In this document: positions 8,225 to 16,399 of the stretch, piece after piece | Numbering within the stretch: the first letter of the stretch is position 1 | Layout of the letters: the number at the start of each line of letters is the position of its first letter | Notes under the pieces: generated by a model | Databases searched by the model: none | The model's input: the letters and a program-made list of their open reading frames with translations, nothing else | Told to the model about the DNA's origin: nothing | DNA from: Ruminococcus_C sp963590855 | GTDB lineage: Bacteria; Bacillota; Clostridia; Oscillospirales; Ruminococcaceae | Assembly: GCA_963590855.1 (NCBI GenBank) | Contig: CAVAQT010000001.1 | Coordinates: 1-64,000, forward strand | DNA length: 64,000 nt | Direction of reading: 5' to 3' | Made by a program: the position numbers and the translations under genes

Positions 8225-9469
8225 TTATCCCAAAAATCTGCCGAACATCTGACCGATCCAGGCGAAAACCGCCCCGGTATTCTCGTCGATGTTGCCGTAC
8301 ATGGAGTACATGGGCACGAGGACAGAGACCATAACGCCAGCGACAATCACGCCCAGGATAACAATCATCAGCGGTTCGATGACGGACATCATGGACTTGA
8401 TGGCGGCGCTGGATTCATACTCATAGTCGTCCGCGGTGGAGATCAGCATCGCATCCAGCTTACCGGTCTCTTCGCCGACCTTAATGGTATCGCCCAGCTT
8501 GCTGTCGAAGCCGTCCATCGCCATGATGGATTCCGACAGAGCGTTTCCCACCCGGATGCTCTTGATACAATCGTCGAACTGCGACCGGAGATAGCTGTTG
8601 TTCACCGTATCCCGGGAGATCTGGAGTGCGTTCAGGATGGACAGACCGCTGGTATACAGAGACGCCAGTGTCCGGGAAAAGCTTGCCGTATAGACGATGC
8701 GCACCAGATTACCGATCTTCGGGAGATGGACAACCATGCGGTCGATCACCAGGCGCGTGGACGGCGTTCGCATCAGAAAGATGATCACAGCCACCAGTGC
8801 GCCCACCACGCCGATGGCAACGTACCAATAGTGGGTGAGAAAATCGCTGATGCCCATGAGAATTTTTGTCATCAGCGGCAGTTCCATATCGGTGAACATG
8901 TCGCCGAACATGGGCAGGATAAACGTAAACATCACGATAATGACCAGCACCAGCAGGATCATCAGCACGATCGGATACGCAAGCGCGCCCTTGACCTGGG
9001 ACTTGATGCGCTGCTGCTTCTGGAAATGCTGTCCCATGTTAAGAAAGGTATCGCCGATCTTACCGCTCGCCTCGCCGGCACGCACCATGCTGATGAGCAG
9101 TTCCGGAAAGACCTTACCCTGGTCTGCCATTGCCTCAGAAAGCGCCTTGCCGTGTTTCAGGTCGGTGGTAATGTCCGAGAAGCACTTCCTGGCAAACTTT
9201 GAGATGCTGGCACGGTTGGAAATAATGTTAAAGGATTGGATCACCGAAACGCCGGCATCCAGCAGACTCCCCAGCTGGCGGCAAAAGTCCGTCAGCTCCT
9301 TGGCTTTCAGCTTTGAGCCGAACGACGTCTTGCTCGTCTGGGTATAGTCCAGCAGAAACAGATCCTGTTTTTTCAGTTCGTTCAGCAGTGCCTCCGGGTC
9401 GGAAGCCGTCAGTGTGCCGCGCACAGTCTTTCCGCTCATGGCGGTGGCGCGGTATTTATAATTTGGCAC
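8225..9469 (-). CDS. pilC: Type IV pilus assembly platform protein PilC (GspF family)
   Basis: A polytopic inner-membrane protein of 414 residues with the two GspF/T2SF repeats: one begins near TDFCRQLGSLLDAGVSVIQ, the other near YTASFSRTLASLYTSGLS. Each is followed by a hydrophobic segment; strong transmembrane helices lie near residues 165-190, 215-235 and 370-395. GTG at 9469 is chosen as start because AGAGG lies eight bases upstream and the product then begins PNYKYRATAMSGK, the usual PulF/PilC start; an upstream in-frame GTG at 9478 overlaps the ribosome site. It is the first gene of the pilC-M-N-O run and lies downstream of a tandem hairpin-repeat block. Confidence 0.92.
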   Translation of the reverse strand: MPNYKYRATAMSGKTVRGTLTASDPEALLNELKKQDLFLLDYTQTSKTSFGSKLKAKELTDFCRQLGSLLDAGVSVIQSFNIISNRASISKFARKCFSDITTDLKHGKALSEAMADQGKVFPELLISMVRAGEASGKIGDTFLNMGQHFQKQQRIKSQVKGALAYPIVLMILLVLVIIVMFTFILPMFGDMFTDMELPLMTKILMGISDFLTHYWYVAIGVVGALVAVIIFLMRTPSTRLVIDRMVVHLPKIGNLVRIVYTASFSRTLASLYTSGLSILNALQISRDTVNNSYLRSQFDDCIKSIRVGNALSESIMAMDGFDSKLGDTIKVGEETGKLDAMLISTADDYEYESSAAIKSMMSVIEPLMIVILGVIVAGVMVSVLVPMYSMYGNIDENTGAVFAWIGQMFGRFLG

Positions 9470-9559
9470 GGTGTTCACCTCTTGTCGTGTGGTTTTAGAT
9501 TTGCAATTCCTCTGAAAGAGAAATTGGTAGCCGTAGGCTAACTGAGGGCATCACAATTT
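9470..9559. other. pilC upstream region with a partial hairpin element
   Basis: No gene is seen. A short hairpin (TCTCTGAAAGAGA, about 9509-9521) and the motif GGTAGCCGTAGGCTAACTGAGGG (about 9524-9546) resemble part of the composite element at 12310-12360. No clear promoter is visible for pilC, so pilC may be transcribed from the pilin promoter or from one hidden in the repeat block. Confidence 0.5.
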
Positions 9560-9869
9560 ATCCCTCCGGCACTTCGTGCCACCTCCCTTTTCAAGGGAGG
9601 CTTTCTTTATTGTCCCCCTTGAAAAGGGGGATGTCAGCGTAAGCTGACAGGGGGATTATGTTTTTATCCCTCCGTCCTATCGGACACCTCCCTTTTCAAG
9701 GGAGGCTTTCTTTATTGTCCCCCTTGAAAAGGGGGATGTCAGCGTAAGCTGACAGGGGGATTATGTTTTTATCCCTCCGTCCTATCGGACACCTCCCTTT
9801 TCAAGGGAGGCTTTCTTTATTGTCCCCCTTGAAAAGGGGGATGTCAGCGTAAGCTGACAGGGGGATTAT
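9560..9869. repeat. Three tandem copies (about 105 bp each) of a hairpin-rich MITE-like repeat
   Basis: Units begin at about 9560, 9666 and 9771; the second and third are virtually identical and the first differs in one hairpin loop. Each unit contains a CCTCCCTT/AAGGGAGG palindrome, a CCCCCTT/AAGGGGG palindrome, and a TGTCAGC/GCTGACA stem. The same half-elements recur at 12362-12463 in inverted orientation and at 55752-55859 inside a CRISPR repeat. No coding frame is convincing. Lying between the pilin and pilC, the block could separate the expression of the abundant pilin from that of the machinery. Confidence 0.9.
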
Positions 9870-9939
9870 CGCTTTCGCCACAAAAAATCCACAAATGTGA
9901 AAAACAACCAACAGAACGCCAAAACGCCCGGAAACCAAA

Positions 9940-9974
9940 CAAAGCACCCAGCACCCAATGTGCTGAATGCTTTG
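9940..9974 (-). terminator. Terminator after the major pilin gene
   Basis: On the minus strand CAAAGCA ... TGCTTTG arms with an inner AGCAC/GTGCT stem are followed by a TTTGGTTT tract, about 40 bases after the pilin stop. It would uncouple pilin from pilC transcription, at least partly. Confidence 0.7.
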
Positions 9975-10014
9975 TATTGTCTTAGATGTTAGTAAAAGTT
10001 ATATATCCAAAAAC

Positions 10015-10485
10015 TCAGACAGTCTCACAAGTGTACACGCCATCATCGTATGTGACTTTTACACCGTTTTCAGTTGTATAAACGACATCTGTAACCTTAA
10101 AGGTAGCCGAATCAACAGTAATCGTAGTAATTTTGCCTTTCACCTCAGCCAAATATTTAGCAGCACTAATATAATCAGAATCTGTTGGGTTAGCCTTAAT
10201 CTTATCTAATGTAATGGCTTTGCTGATACCTTCCACCGTATATTCGCCATTAGCAGAAGCAAACGCGCCAGAAGAAATTGTCTGCGCAGCCTGAACTACC
10301 ATAGACGCTTCATTCTTTGCATTAGATTCTCTTGTCTGACGAATATAACCAATCAAGGTCGGAACCAGAGCAGCTGCCAGGATCGCCATAATTACCAGAA
10401 CAACGATCAGTTCTACCAGGGAGAAGCCCTTGCGGTTCTTTTTCTTCTTCATTGCAGTGTTATAAATGTTCATCGGAGTTTTCAT
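10015..10485 (-). CDS. Major type IV pilin
   Basis: A 156-residue prepilin. ATG 10485 is preferred because AAAGGTGG lies eight bases upstream; a GTG at 10497 falls inside the ribosome site. The leader is long and Lys-rich (KKKKNRKG), followed by FSLVELIVVLVIMAILAAAL with Glu at +5 and an uncharged helix typical of major pilins. The globular domain is about 100 residues, with a short beta-rich tail ending in a single Cys (YTCETV). Major-pilin status is inferred from compact size, classical signal, monocistronic layout, its own consensus promoter and a terminator. A structured leader RNA precedes it. No prepilin peptidase is seen in the window. Confidence 0.9.
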   Translation of the reverse strand: MKTPMNIYNTAMKKKKNRKGFSLVELIVVLVIMAILAAALVPTLIGYIRQTRESNAKNEASMVVQAAQTISSGAFASANGEYTVEGISKAITLDKIKANPTDSDYISAAKYLAEVKGKITTITVDSATFKVTDVVYTTENGVKVTYDDGVYTCETV

Positions 10486-10634
10486 ATTGGTTTCCACCTT
10501 TCGTTTTTTAAATAGTAAAATAAAATAACTGGGTTCTCAGTTCCGCGCGGCTTTGCGGTTAGCCGGCATCGCATCCCGACGGCACTGAGAGATTGTAACG
10601 AGAGATCTTATCAACGTTCCCTCTCGTTGTTTGC
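10486..10634 (-). promoter_or_regulatory. Structured 5' leader of the pilin mRNA (candidate cis-regulatory RNA)
   Basis: The leader is about 150 bases. From its 5' end it holds a hairpin with arms AACGAGAG/CTCTCGTT (10597-10628); a domain closed by CTCAGT/ACTGAG (10584-10589 with 10536-10541) that encloses GCCG/CGGC and CCGC/GCGG stems and the loop AAAGCC; and a small stem AACTG/CAGTT (10527-10542) followed by ATTTTATTTT. The last stem shares bases with the closing arm, so the two are mutually exclusive, as in an attenuator. It does not match a riboswitch class I can recall with confidence. Confidence 0.55.
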
Positions 10635-10640
10635 AAGTTT

Positions 10641-10669
10641 ATTATAGCACAATATCGCACTTCTGTCAA
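10641..10669 (-). promoter_or_regulatory. Consensus sigma-A promoter of the pilin gene
   Basis: On the minus strand -35 TTGACA (10664-10669) and -10 TATAAT (10641-10646) are separated by 17 bases, with an extended TG two bases before the -10. Transcription should start near 10634. Confidence 0.9.
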
Positions 10670-11019
10670 GAGCATTTGTGCACTTTCAGCATTTGCAACA
10701 ACTATTTGAGCTACTTTTTGTGCATTTTTTCATATGTACCAAAAAACAGCGGAATTGCGTTCTTTTTGGTTTCCTATTATTGGAAACTTCTCGATGTGAT
10801 TTTGACAGCACGCTCCACCATCAACAAGTTTGTGAATTTATTGATATAAAACAGCTTTTATTTTTGAAACATTCGGATTTTTTTGCTTTCCCGCGTACAA
10901 ATGCGGACGAAAAATTATCCCCACGATTTTGCGCAAATTTGATACACATTCTCCAAAAATGCTGTAACAGATTGCATACCGCCCTTTTCGCCGGGAGAAT
11001 GCTGCGCTTTTCCGCTTTC
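10670..11019. other. Non-coding stretch between pilin promoter and CPBP gene
   Basis: About 350 bases with no frame that has both a ribosome site and coding character. The part next to the promoter is AT-rich. I see no hairpin terminator for the converging end of the CPBP gene. Confidence 0.5.
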
Positions 11020-12141
11020 TCACCACATCTGATAGACCAAAAAACACAGCATCACCGCAAATGCCGCCAGCAGCAGAGGCGACGACCAGAACAGCCGGTT
11101 TCGCGCCGCCTGTTTCTGGGTGGGATAGGGCAAGGGCTGTTTCCGCTCACTGCCGAACCAGAACGCGATGCCCATCACCGCCAGAGCGAGCATGACGAAT
11201 CCGCACGGCATCATCACCAGAATGCGCAGCCGCTCCGGCGCTTTCTCCTGCACCAGATTCAGCAGAGTGCTGCCGGTGTTGACTGCCATATGCACCAGAA
11301 TGGACGGCAGCAGGGAGTTGTGCCGCGACGCGATCTTTCCCAGAAACAGCCCCATGAAGATGCCCAGAATGCACTGCTGCACATTGCCGTGCATCAGCCC
11401 GAACAGCAGGGCGCTGGTCACAATGCCGAAGCGGACGCTCACCGCCGAAAGGCTCTTCATCAAAAAGCCCCGGAACAGCAGCTCTTCTGTGATCGGCGCA
11501 AGGATGCAGGTATACAACAGCGCAAACATCGTGGACTGAGTCGTCTGGAAAAAGTTGAAGCTCACCTCCGGGAACGTCAGTCCCCAGTGCTGCCCCAGAA
11601 GCTTCATGCCCTGATAACCGATGCCCGTGGCGTATTGCAGCCCGACGCCGATGCAGATGTACTGAAAGGCTTTCCACGCCGAAAAATCCGCCGTCTGAAA
11701 CAATCCCCGAAGCGGCTGACGAATCCGGCGGCAGCCCATGACAGCGACGAGCGTATTCATCCCGGCAAAAACGAGAATATGCAGCGCCATATAGATGCCA
11801 CTTTGCAGCATGGCGTGCACCGCCCCGGACTGGTCACCGTTGAAATAGGCGACGATGCTGCCGTCCATACACAGCAGCAGCACGAACAGCAGCAGCCGGA
11901 ACAACAGCTGGCTGCCCAGATTGCTGAGCAGTACGCCTGCGCCTGCGGTGTTCAGTTGGCGGCGGAGATTCCGGCGCTCGTCGCGCTCCGGAAACAAGGG
12001 TATCTGAAAGCCGGGCAGCAAAATCTGCGGCAAAAACCGGCGGTAATCCGTCCAGTATGCCGGATTCTCCAGCGAATTGTCAAAAGGGTTTTGCGGATCG
12101 ATCTGTCCTGTGGTCTCCTCGGTAAAGGGTTCGTTCGTCAT
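11020..12141 (-). CDS. CPBP family intramembrane metalloprotease
   Basis: A 373-residue polytopic protein. The three family motifs are visible: EELLFR (EExxxR), FGLMH (FxxxH) and HMAVN (HxxxN), which form the zinc site within the membrane. About eight hydrophobic helices follow a polar N-terminus of about 75 residues. ATG 12141 has GAAGGAGG seven bases upstream; the frame could start 44 codons earlier but without a ribosome site. CPBP proteins include Rce1/Abi proteases, bacteriocin-immunity proteins and PrsW-like regulators; the substrate here is unknown and the gene appears to be monocistronic. Confidence 0.88.
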   Translation of the reverse strand: MTNEPFTEETTGQIDPQNPFDNSLENPAYWTDYRRFLPQILLPGFQIPLFPERDERRNLRRQLNTAGAGVLLSNLGSQLLFRLLLFVLLLCMDGSIVAYFNGDQSGAVHAMLQSGIYMALHILVFAGMNTLVAVMGCRRIRQPLRGLFQTADFSAWKAFQYICIGVGLQYATGIGYQGMKLLGQHWGLTFPEVSFNFFQTTQSTMFALLYTCILAPITEELLFRGFLMKSLSAVSVRFGIVTSALLFGLMHGNVQQCILGIFMGLFLGKIASRHNSLLPSILVHMAVNTGSTLLNLVQEKAPERLRILVMMPCGFVMLALAVMGIAFWFGSERKQPLPYPTQKQAARNRLFWSSPLLLAAFAVMLCFLVYQMW

Positions 12142-12306
12142 GGGTTGACCTCCTTCGCGTTTTTGTGCAGTGTCGTATAGATAAGTATACCATATTTTCG
12201 GGCCGTTGTACAGAGGGCAAGGCATACAACCACAGCAATTTTTAATTATCCTCACTTGAAAAATCCATCGCAAAGTGTGCTGTAGCTGAGATGGATACTC
12301 TGTAAT

Positions 12307-12465
12307 GTGTAAGCTCCCCTAACAGGGGAGCTGGCAAGCCGTAGGCTTGACTGAGGGGTTAATCCCCCTGTCAGCTAAGGCTGACATCCCCCTTTTCAAG
12401 GGGGACAATGAAAAAGCCTCCCTTGAAAAGGGAGGTGCCCGACAGGGCGGAGGGATAAAAACATA
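12307..12465. repeat. Composite hairpin element related to the 9560 repeats
   Basis: An AGCTCCCC/GGGGAGCT hairpin plus a CAAGCCGTAGGCTTG stem (12312-12350) is followed by an inverted copy of the 105-bp unit: TGTCAGC/GCTGACA, CCCCCTT/AAGGGGG and CCTCCCTT/AAGGGAGG palindromes ending with GGAGGGAT near 12455. A fragment (CCTTTTCAAGGGGGAC) recurs at 12520-12536. No coding capacity is seen. Confidence 0.85.
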
Positions 12466-12564
12466 GCATCTCAGTCAACCCACTGCTGACGTTCCAGCAC
12501 AAGACACACCCTACGGGAACCTTTTCAAGGGGGACTTTTTTGTGGAAATTGCTCTTTGCACGCA

Positions 12565-12592
12565 AAAAGCGGACAGGTCGCCCCGTCCGCTT
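12565..12592 (-). terminator. Terminator after the phosphotransferase gene
   Basis: On the minus strand AAGCGGAC pairs with GTCCGCTT around a GC-rich loop and is followed by TTTG. It lies about 30 bases beyond the stop codon. Confidence 0.75.
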
Positions 12593-12619
12593 CTTTTCGA
12601 TCGCTGTATTTTGTTTTTG

Positions 12620-13360
12620 TTACTGATAGTCAAACACGCTGACCCACCGCATGAGAAATTCCTTTTCCTGCGGGTTCTGCTTCGCCAGCTGCGATGCTGC
12701 CACAATGGGCATCCATTGGGAAACATACTGCTTTGCCACATCGTTCATGTCGCAGAACATGTTCAGATACAGTTCTGCCCAGTCGTCCTTGCTCTCCAGC
12801 TTGAACAGCAGATAGGTTCTGGCTGCATCGGCGCTGCCGTTGCCCTGTGTGGCGTGAGACCAGTCGATGACGTAGAGTCTGCCGTCCTTGTCTACAATGA
12901 CATTGCTGGGGTTAAAGTCCCCGTGGCACACCTTAATGTGATCGTGCATGGCATTCAGCCGAGTGTGCAGGTCGTACCGTGTAGTAGCGTCCAGTCCGGA
13001 CTGGCTGATCTTCCGGTTCATCTTGTCTTTCAGCTTGGTCAGCAGCGGCGAACGCTTGCTCTGGATCTCCTTTTGCAGCAGCACGAACTGTTCCATATAG
13101 CTGTGCAGCTGGTCGGGGTTCTGCTCCATCAGAGACTGCAAGGTCTCGCCCTCTACAAATTCGGTGACGATCGCCCACTTGCCGTCCACCTTACGCACCT
13201 CCAGCAGCTTCGGGATGCGCAGTCCGGTCTCCTCCACGCGCGCCTGGTTCAGTGCTTCGTTGAGGATATCCGATTTCTTAAAGCCATGGCCGAACACCTT
13301 CACACGGGTATCGCCTTCATGATAGCTGGTTTTTTCCAGTCCTTCCAATAACGGTTCCAT
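12620..13360 (-). CDS. Aminoglycoside/choline kinase-like phosphotransferase (APH fold)
   Basis: A 246-residue soluble protein. The catalytic loop HGDFNPSNVIV (about residues 150-160) and the metal-binding IDWSHA (about 170-175) are the Brenner and DFG-like motifs of APH/choline kinase proteins. The N-lobe is short, with Lys in TRVKVFG as the likely nucleotide-contacting residue. The substrate is unknown; small alcohols, sugars or aminoglycosides are all used by this superfamily. It starts 27 bases after the adhE stop with its own AAAGGAG, so it is probably cotranscribed with adhE. Nothing in the sequence supports antibiotic resistance specifically. Confidence 0.8.
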   Translation of the reverse strand: MEPLLEGLEKTSYHEGDTRVKVFGHGFKKSDILNEALNQARVEETGLRIPKLLEVRKVDGKWAIVTEFVEGETLQSLMEQNPDQLHSYMEQFVLLQKEIQSKRSPLLTKLKDKMNRKISQSGLDATTRYDLHTRLNAMHDHIKVCHGDFNPSNVIVDKDGRLYVIDWSHATQGNGSADAARTYLLFKLESKDDWAELYLNMFCDMNDVAKQYVSQWMPIVAASQLAKQNPQEKEFLMRWVSVFDYQ

Positions 13361-13386
13361 AGATTAACGCTCCTTTCGCGATGCGC

Positions 13387-16026
13387 TTATGCTTCTTCCT
13401 TTGTCTCCGCCGGAACTTCGCCGTAATATGCCTTGAGGTACATTGCCTTGATCTCCGAGATCAGCGGATACCGGGGATTTGCACCGGTGCACTGATCGTC
13501 GAACGCCTGCTCGCACATCTCATCCAGTGTTGCCAGGAATGCCTCTTCGGTTACGCCGTAATCCCGGATAGTCTTTTTGATGCCGACCTTTGCCTTGAGT
13601 TCTTCGATCTTGGTGATAAAGTTCTCGAACACTTCTTCATCCGTGTTTCCGGTCACGCCCACAAACCGTGCGCATTCGCAGTAGCGCGGCAGTGCATTGG
13701 GGTACGGATACTGAGAGAATGTGCCCATCTTCTGAGGTGCTTCTGCAATGTTATAGCGCATGATATCGGTAATCAGCACTGCATTTGCCACACCGTGAGG
13801 CAGGTGATGGAATGCGCCCAGCTTGTGCGCCATGGAGTGGCACACGCCCAGGAATGCGTTTGCAAACGCCATACCAGCCATTGTCGAAGCATTCGCCATC
13901 TTTTCCCGTGCCAGGGGCGCATGCTCGCCGTTTTCGTAGCACTCCGGCAGATAGGTGAAGATATTCTTCAGCGCCTTCAGCGCCAGACCATCGGTAAAGT
14001 CGGTCGCCATGACAGAGGCATATGCTTCCAGTGCGTGTACCATCGCATCAATACCCGAAGCCGATGTCAGGCCGCGGGGCTGAGACATCATCAGGTCGGT
14101 GTCGATGATCGCCATATTCGGCAGCAGCTGATAATCCGCCAGCGGATACTTCGCGCCGGTGGATTCGTCGGTGATAACAGCGAAAGGCGTTACTTCCGAA
14201 CCAGTACCGGAAGAGGTGGGAACTGCAATGAAGTATGCCTTTTCGCCCATCTCCGGAAACTCGTAGGTGCGCTTGCGGATATCCAGGAATCGCATTGCCA
14301 TATCAGCAAAATCTGCGTCCGGATGCTCATACAGCACCCACATGATCTTTGCAGCGTCCATTGCCGAACCGCCGCCCAGAGCAATGATGACATCTGGCTG
14401 GAAGGTACGCATCAGTTCTGCGCCCTCCTTGGCGCATGCCAGAGTCGGGTCAGACTGTACATCAGAGAATACCTGATACGGAATACCCATCTGCTGCAGC
14501 GGTTCTGTGATGCAGCTCATCTTGCCGCTCTTGAACAGAAATTCGTCTGTTACCAGGAATGCCCGCTTCCGATGCAGCACATCCTGGATCTCACGGAGGG
14601 CAACCGGCAGGCAGCCCTTTTTAAAGTACACCTTCTGCGGTGTGCGGAACCACAGCATATTTTCTCTCCTCTCAGCGACAGTTTTGATGTTCAGCAGATG
14701 CTTGACGCCTACGTTTTCCGAGACGGAGTTTCCGCCCCACGAGCCGCAGCCCAGCGTCAGAGACGGCGCAAGCTTAAAGTTATACAAGTCGCCGATACCG
14801 CCGTGAGAAGAGGGGGTATTGATTACAATACGGCAGGTTTTCATCCGTGCCGCAAACTGTTCGATTTTTTCCCGGTGGTTCACTTCGTCCACATAGAGCG
14901 AAGAGGTATGACCATAGCCGCCGTCCTTGACCAACTGGTCTGCATATTCCACTGCCTGTTCAAAGTTCTCTGCGCGATACATTGCCAGTACCGGAGAGAG
15001 CTTTTCGTGTGCAAATTCTTCGCTGATGTCCACAGAAGTGACTTCACCGATCAGAACGCGTGTCTCCTCCGGAACGGTCACGCCGGCGAGACCTGCGATG
15101 GTTGCTGCGCGCTGTCCTACGATCTTGCTGTTGAGCGCGCCGTTGATAAGAATGGTTTTCCGCACCTTTTCGGTTTCTTCCGGTGTGAGGAAATAGCAGC
15201 CGCACTTCAAAAATTCCTGACGGACAGCATCATAGATGGTCTTATCTACGATCACAGACTGCTCCGAAGCACAGATCATGCCGTTGTCAAAGGTCTTGGA
15301 GTGGACGATGGAGTTTACTGCCTTCCGGATATCAGCAGATGCATCAATGATGGCAGGAGTGTTGCCTGCGCCAACGCCCAGTGCCGGCTTGCCGCTGGAA
15401 TATGCTGCGTGCACCATGCCGGGGCCGCCGGTCGCCAGAATGATATCTGCCTCCTGCATCAGGGTATTGGTCATCTCCAGAGACGGCACATCGATCCATC
15501 CGATGATATTTTCCGGTGCGCCTGCCTTTACTGCGGCATCCAGGACGATCTTTGCCGCTGCAATGGTGCTTTTCTTCGCACGGGGATGCGGGGAGATAAT
15601 GATCGCATTTCTGGTTTTCAGGCAGATCAGCGATTTAAAAATTGCAGTCGAAGTCGGGTTTGTGGTCGGAATGACCGCAGCTACCACGCCGATCGGTTCT
15701 GCGATACGAGTTGTGCCATAGGCGGGATCCTGTTCGATAATGCCACAGGTCTTGGTGTGTTTATAGGCGTTATAGATATACTCCGCGGCGTAGTTGTTCT
15801 TGATCACCTTATCCTCTACGACGCCCATACCGGTCTCTTCCACAGCCATCTTTGCCAGCGGCAGTCTTGCATGGTTTGCCGCCAATGCAGCTGCCCGGAA
15901 GATCCGGTCTACCTGTTCCTGCGAGAATGTCGCAAACTGTTCCTGTGCCTTGCGCACCTCTGCCAGCTTACGCTCCAACGCCGGAACGCCATCCACCAAC
16001 GGTCGGTTGTTTTCTGTCTGATTCAT
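13387..16026 (-). CDS. adhE: Bifunctional acetaldehyde-CoA / alcohol dehydrogenase AdhE
   Basis: An 879-residue fusion that reduces acetyl-CoA to acetaldehyde and then ethanol with NADH. The N-terminal aldehyde dehydrogenase domain (about 1-440) carries the catalytic Cys in GMICASEQS near residue 253. The C-terminal iron alcohol dehydrogenase domain (about 450-879) has GGGSAMDAAK, TSSGTGSEVTPF and the metal-binding HSMAHKLGAFHHLPHG segment. Length equals the usual AdhE, which forms filaments (spirosomes). ATG 16026 is preceded by AAAAAAGGAG. A consensus promoter lies about 240 bases upstream. The enzyme fits an ethanol-forming fermenter; the NADH sensor Rex is encoded elsewhere in the window but I see no clear Rex site here. 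Confidence 0.98.
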   Translation of the reverse strand: MNQTENNRPLVDGVPALERKLAEVRKAQEQFATFSQEQVDRIFRAAALAANHARLPLAKMAVEETGMGVVEDKVIKNNYAAEYIYNAYKHTKTCGIIEQDPAYGTTRIAEPIGVVAAVIPTTNPTSTAIFKSLICLKTRNAIIISPHPRAKKSTIAAAKIVLDAAVKAGAPENIIGWIDVPSLEMTNTLMQEADIILATGGPGMVHAAYSSGKPALGVGAGNTPAIIDASADIRKAVNSIVHSKTFDNGMICASEQSVIVDKTIYDAVRQEFLKCGCYFLTPEETEKVRKTILINGALNSKIVGQRAATIAGLAGVTVPEETRVLIGEVTSVDISEEFAHEKLSPVLAMYRAENFEQAVEYADQLVKDGGYGHTSSLYVDEVNHREKIEQFAARMKTCRIVINTPSSHGGIGDLYNFKLAPSLTLGCGSWGGNSVSENVGVKHLLNIKTVAERRENMLWFRTPQKVYFKKGCLPVALREIQDVLHRKRAFLVTDEFLFKSGKMSCITEPLQQMGIPYQVFSDVQSDPTLACAKEGAELMRTFQPDVIIALGGGSAMDAAKIMWVLYEHPDADFADMAMRFLDIRKRTYEFPEMGEKAYFIAVPTSSGTGSEVTPFAVITDESTGAKYPLADYQLLPNMAIIDTDLMMSQPRGLTSASGIDAMVHALEAYASVMATDFTDGLALKALKNIFTYLPECYENGEHAPLAREKMANASTMAGMAFANAFLGVCHSMAHKLGAFHHLPHGVANAVLITDIMRYNIAEAPQKMGTFSQYPYPNALPRYCECARFVGVTGNTDEEVFENFITKIEELKAKVGIKKTIRDYGVTEEAFLATLDEMCEQAFDDQCTGANPRYPLISEIKAMYLKAYYGEVPAETKEEA

Positions 16027-16399
16027 TCAAATACTCCTTTTTTGGGAAACGCCGAAGCAGTCCGGTAGCCGTCCGGGCGGAAGAGTGCGCCGAACGGAAT
16101 TTTCCAAAAGCGTGAGAGATTTGCGGGAAAATGCGGTGTCAGAGAGACGGCTCTCCCGGTTCACCGCAGAGAAAGACTGAAACAGTCGTTTCCTCTGAAT
16201 CATAAAACGGTTTTCTTCTGTGACAACGATGTACATAGATCCCCATCTGCGGCATCTTTGTCACTGTTATTATACCACAATCCCGCTGCTTTCGTCAAGT
16301 TCGGAAAAGCTGTTTTTTAGACATGATTTCTTCACAAGCTTTATCACCCATTCCCGACAGGCATCGCACCGCAGATGTGGTATACTGTGCATAGAGGTG
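16027..16399. other. Divergent intergenic region adhE / spoIIGA
   Basis: The roughly 235-base adhE leader contains no obvious terminator or known riboswitch motif. On the plus strand only a weak promoter-like TATACT at 16381-16386 is visible upstream of spoIIGA; a Spo0A box was looked for by eye and not found. Confidence 0.45.
16269..16298 (-). promoter_or_regulatory. Sigma-A promoter of adhE
   Basis: The minus strand has -35 TTGACG (16293-16298) and -10 TATAAT (16269-16274), an 18-base spacer and an extended TGG before the -10. Confidence 0.8.

Noticed and set aside
10486..10634. c-di-GMP-I or -II riboswitch upstream of the pilin
   Set aside because: The motif CGCAAAGCC is present, but GGCAAACC, the GAAA-capped stem and the receptor helix of class I are missing, and no class II core is visible. 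Kept only as an unassigned structured leader.
12620..13360. Aminoglycoside resistance gene
   Set aside because: Only the generic APH/choline kinase fold is seen, without features of a particular resistance family; the context (adhE) is metabolic.
13381..16068. Open frame of 895 codons on the plus strand antisense to adhE
   Set aside because: It is an artefact of the codon bias of adhE: no ribosome site, rich in Cys and His, no family match.
16027..16290. Rex operator upstream of adhE
   Set aside because: No TTGTGA-N8-TCACAA-like inverted repeat was found by eye near the promoter.
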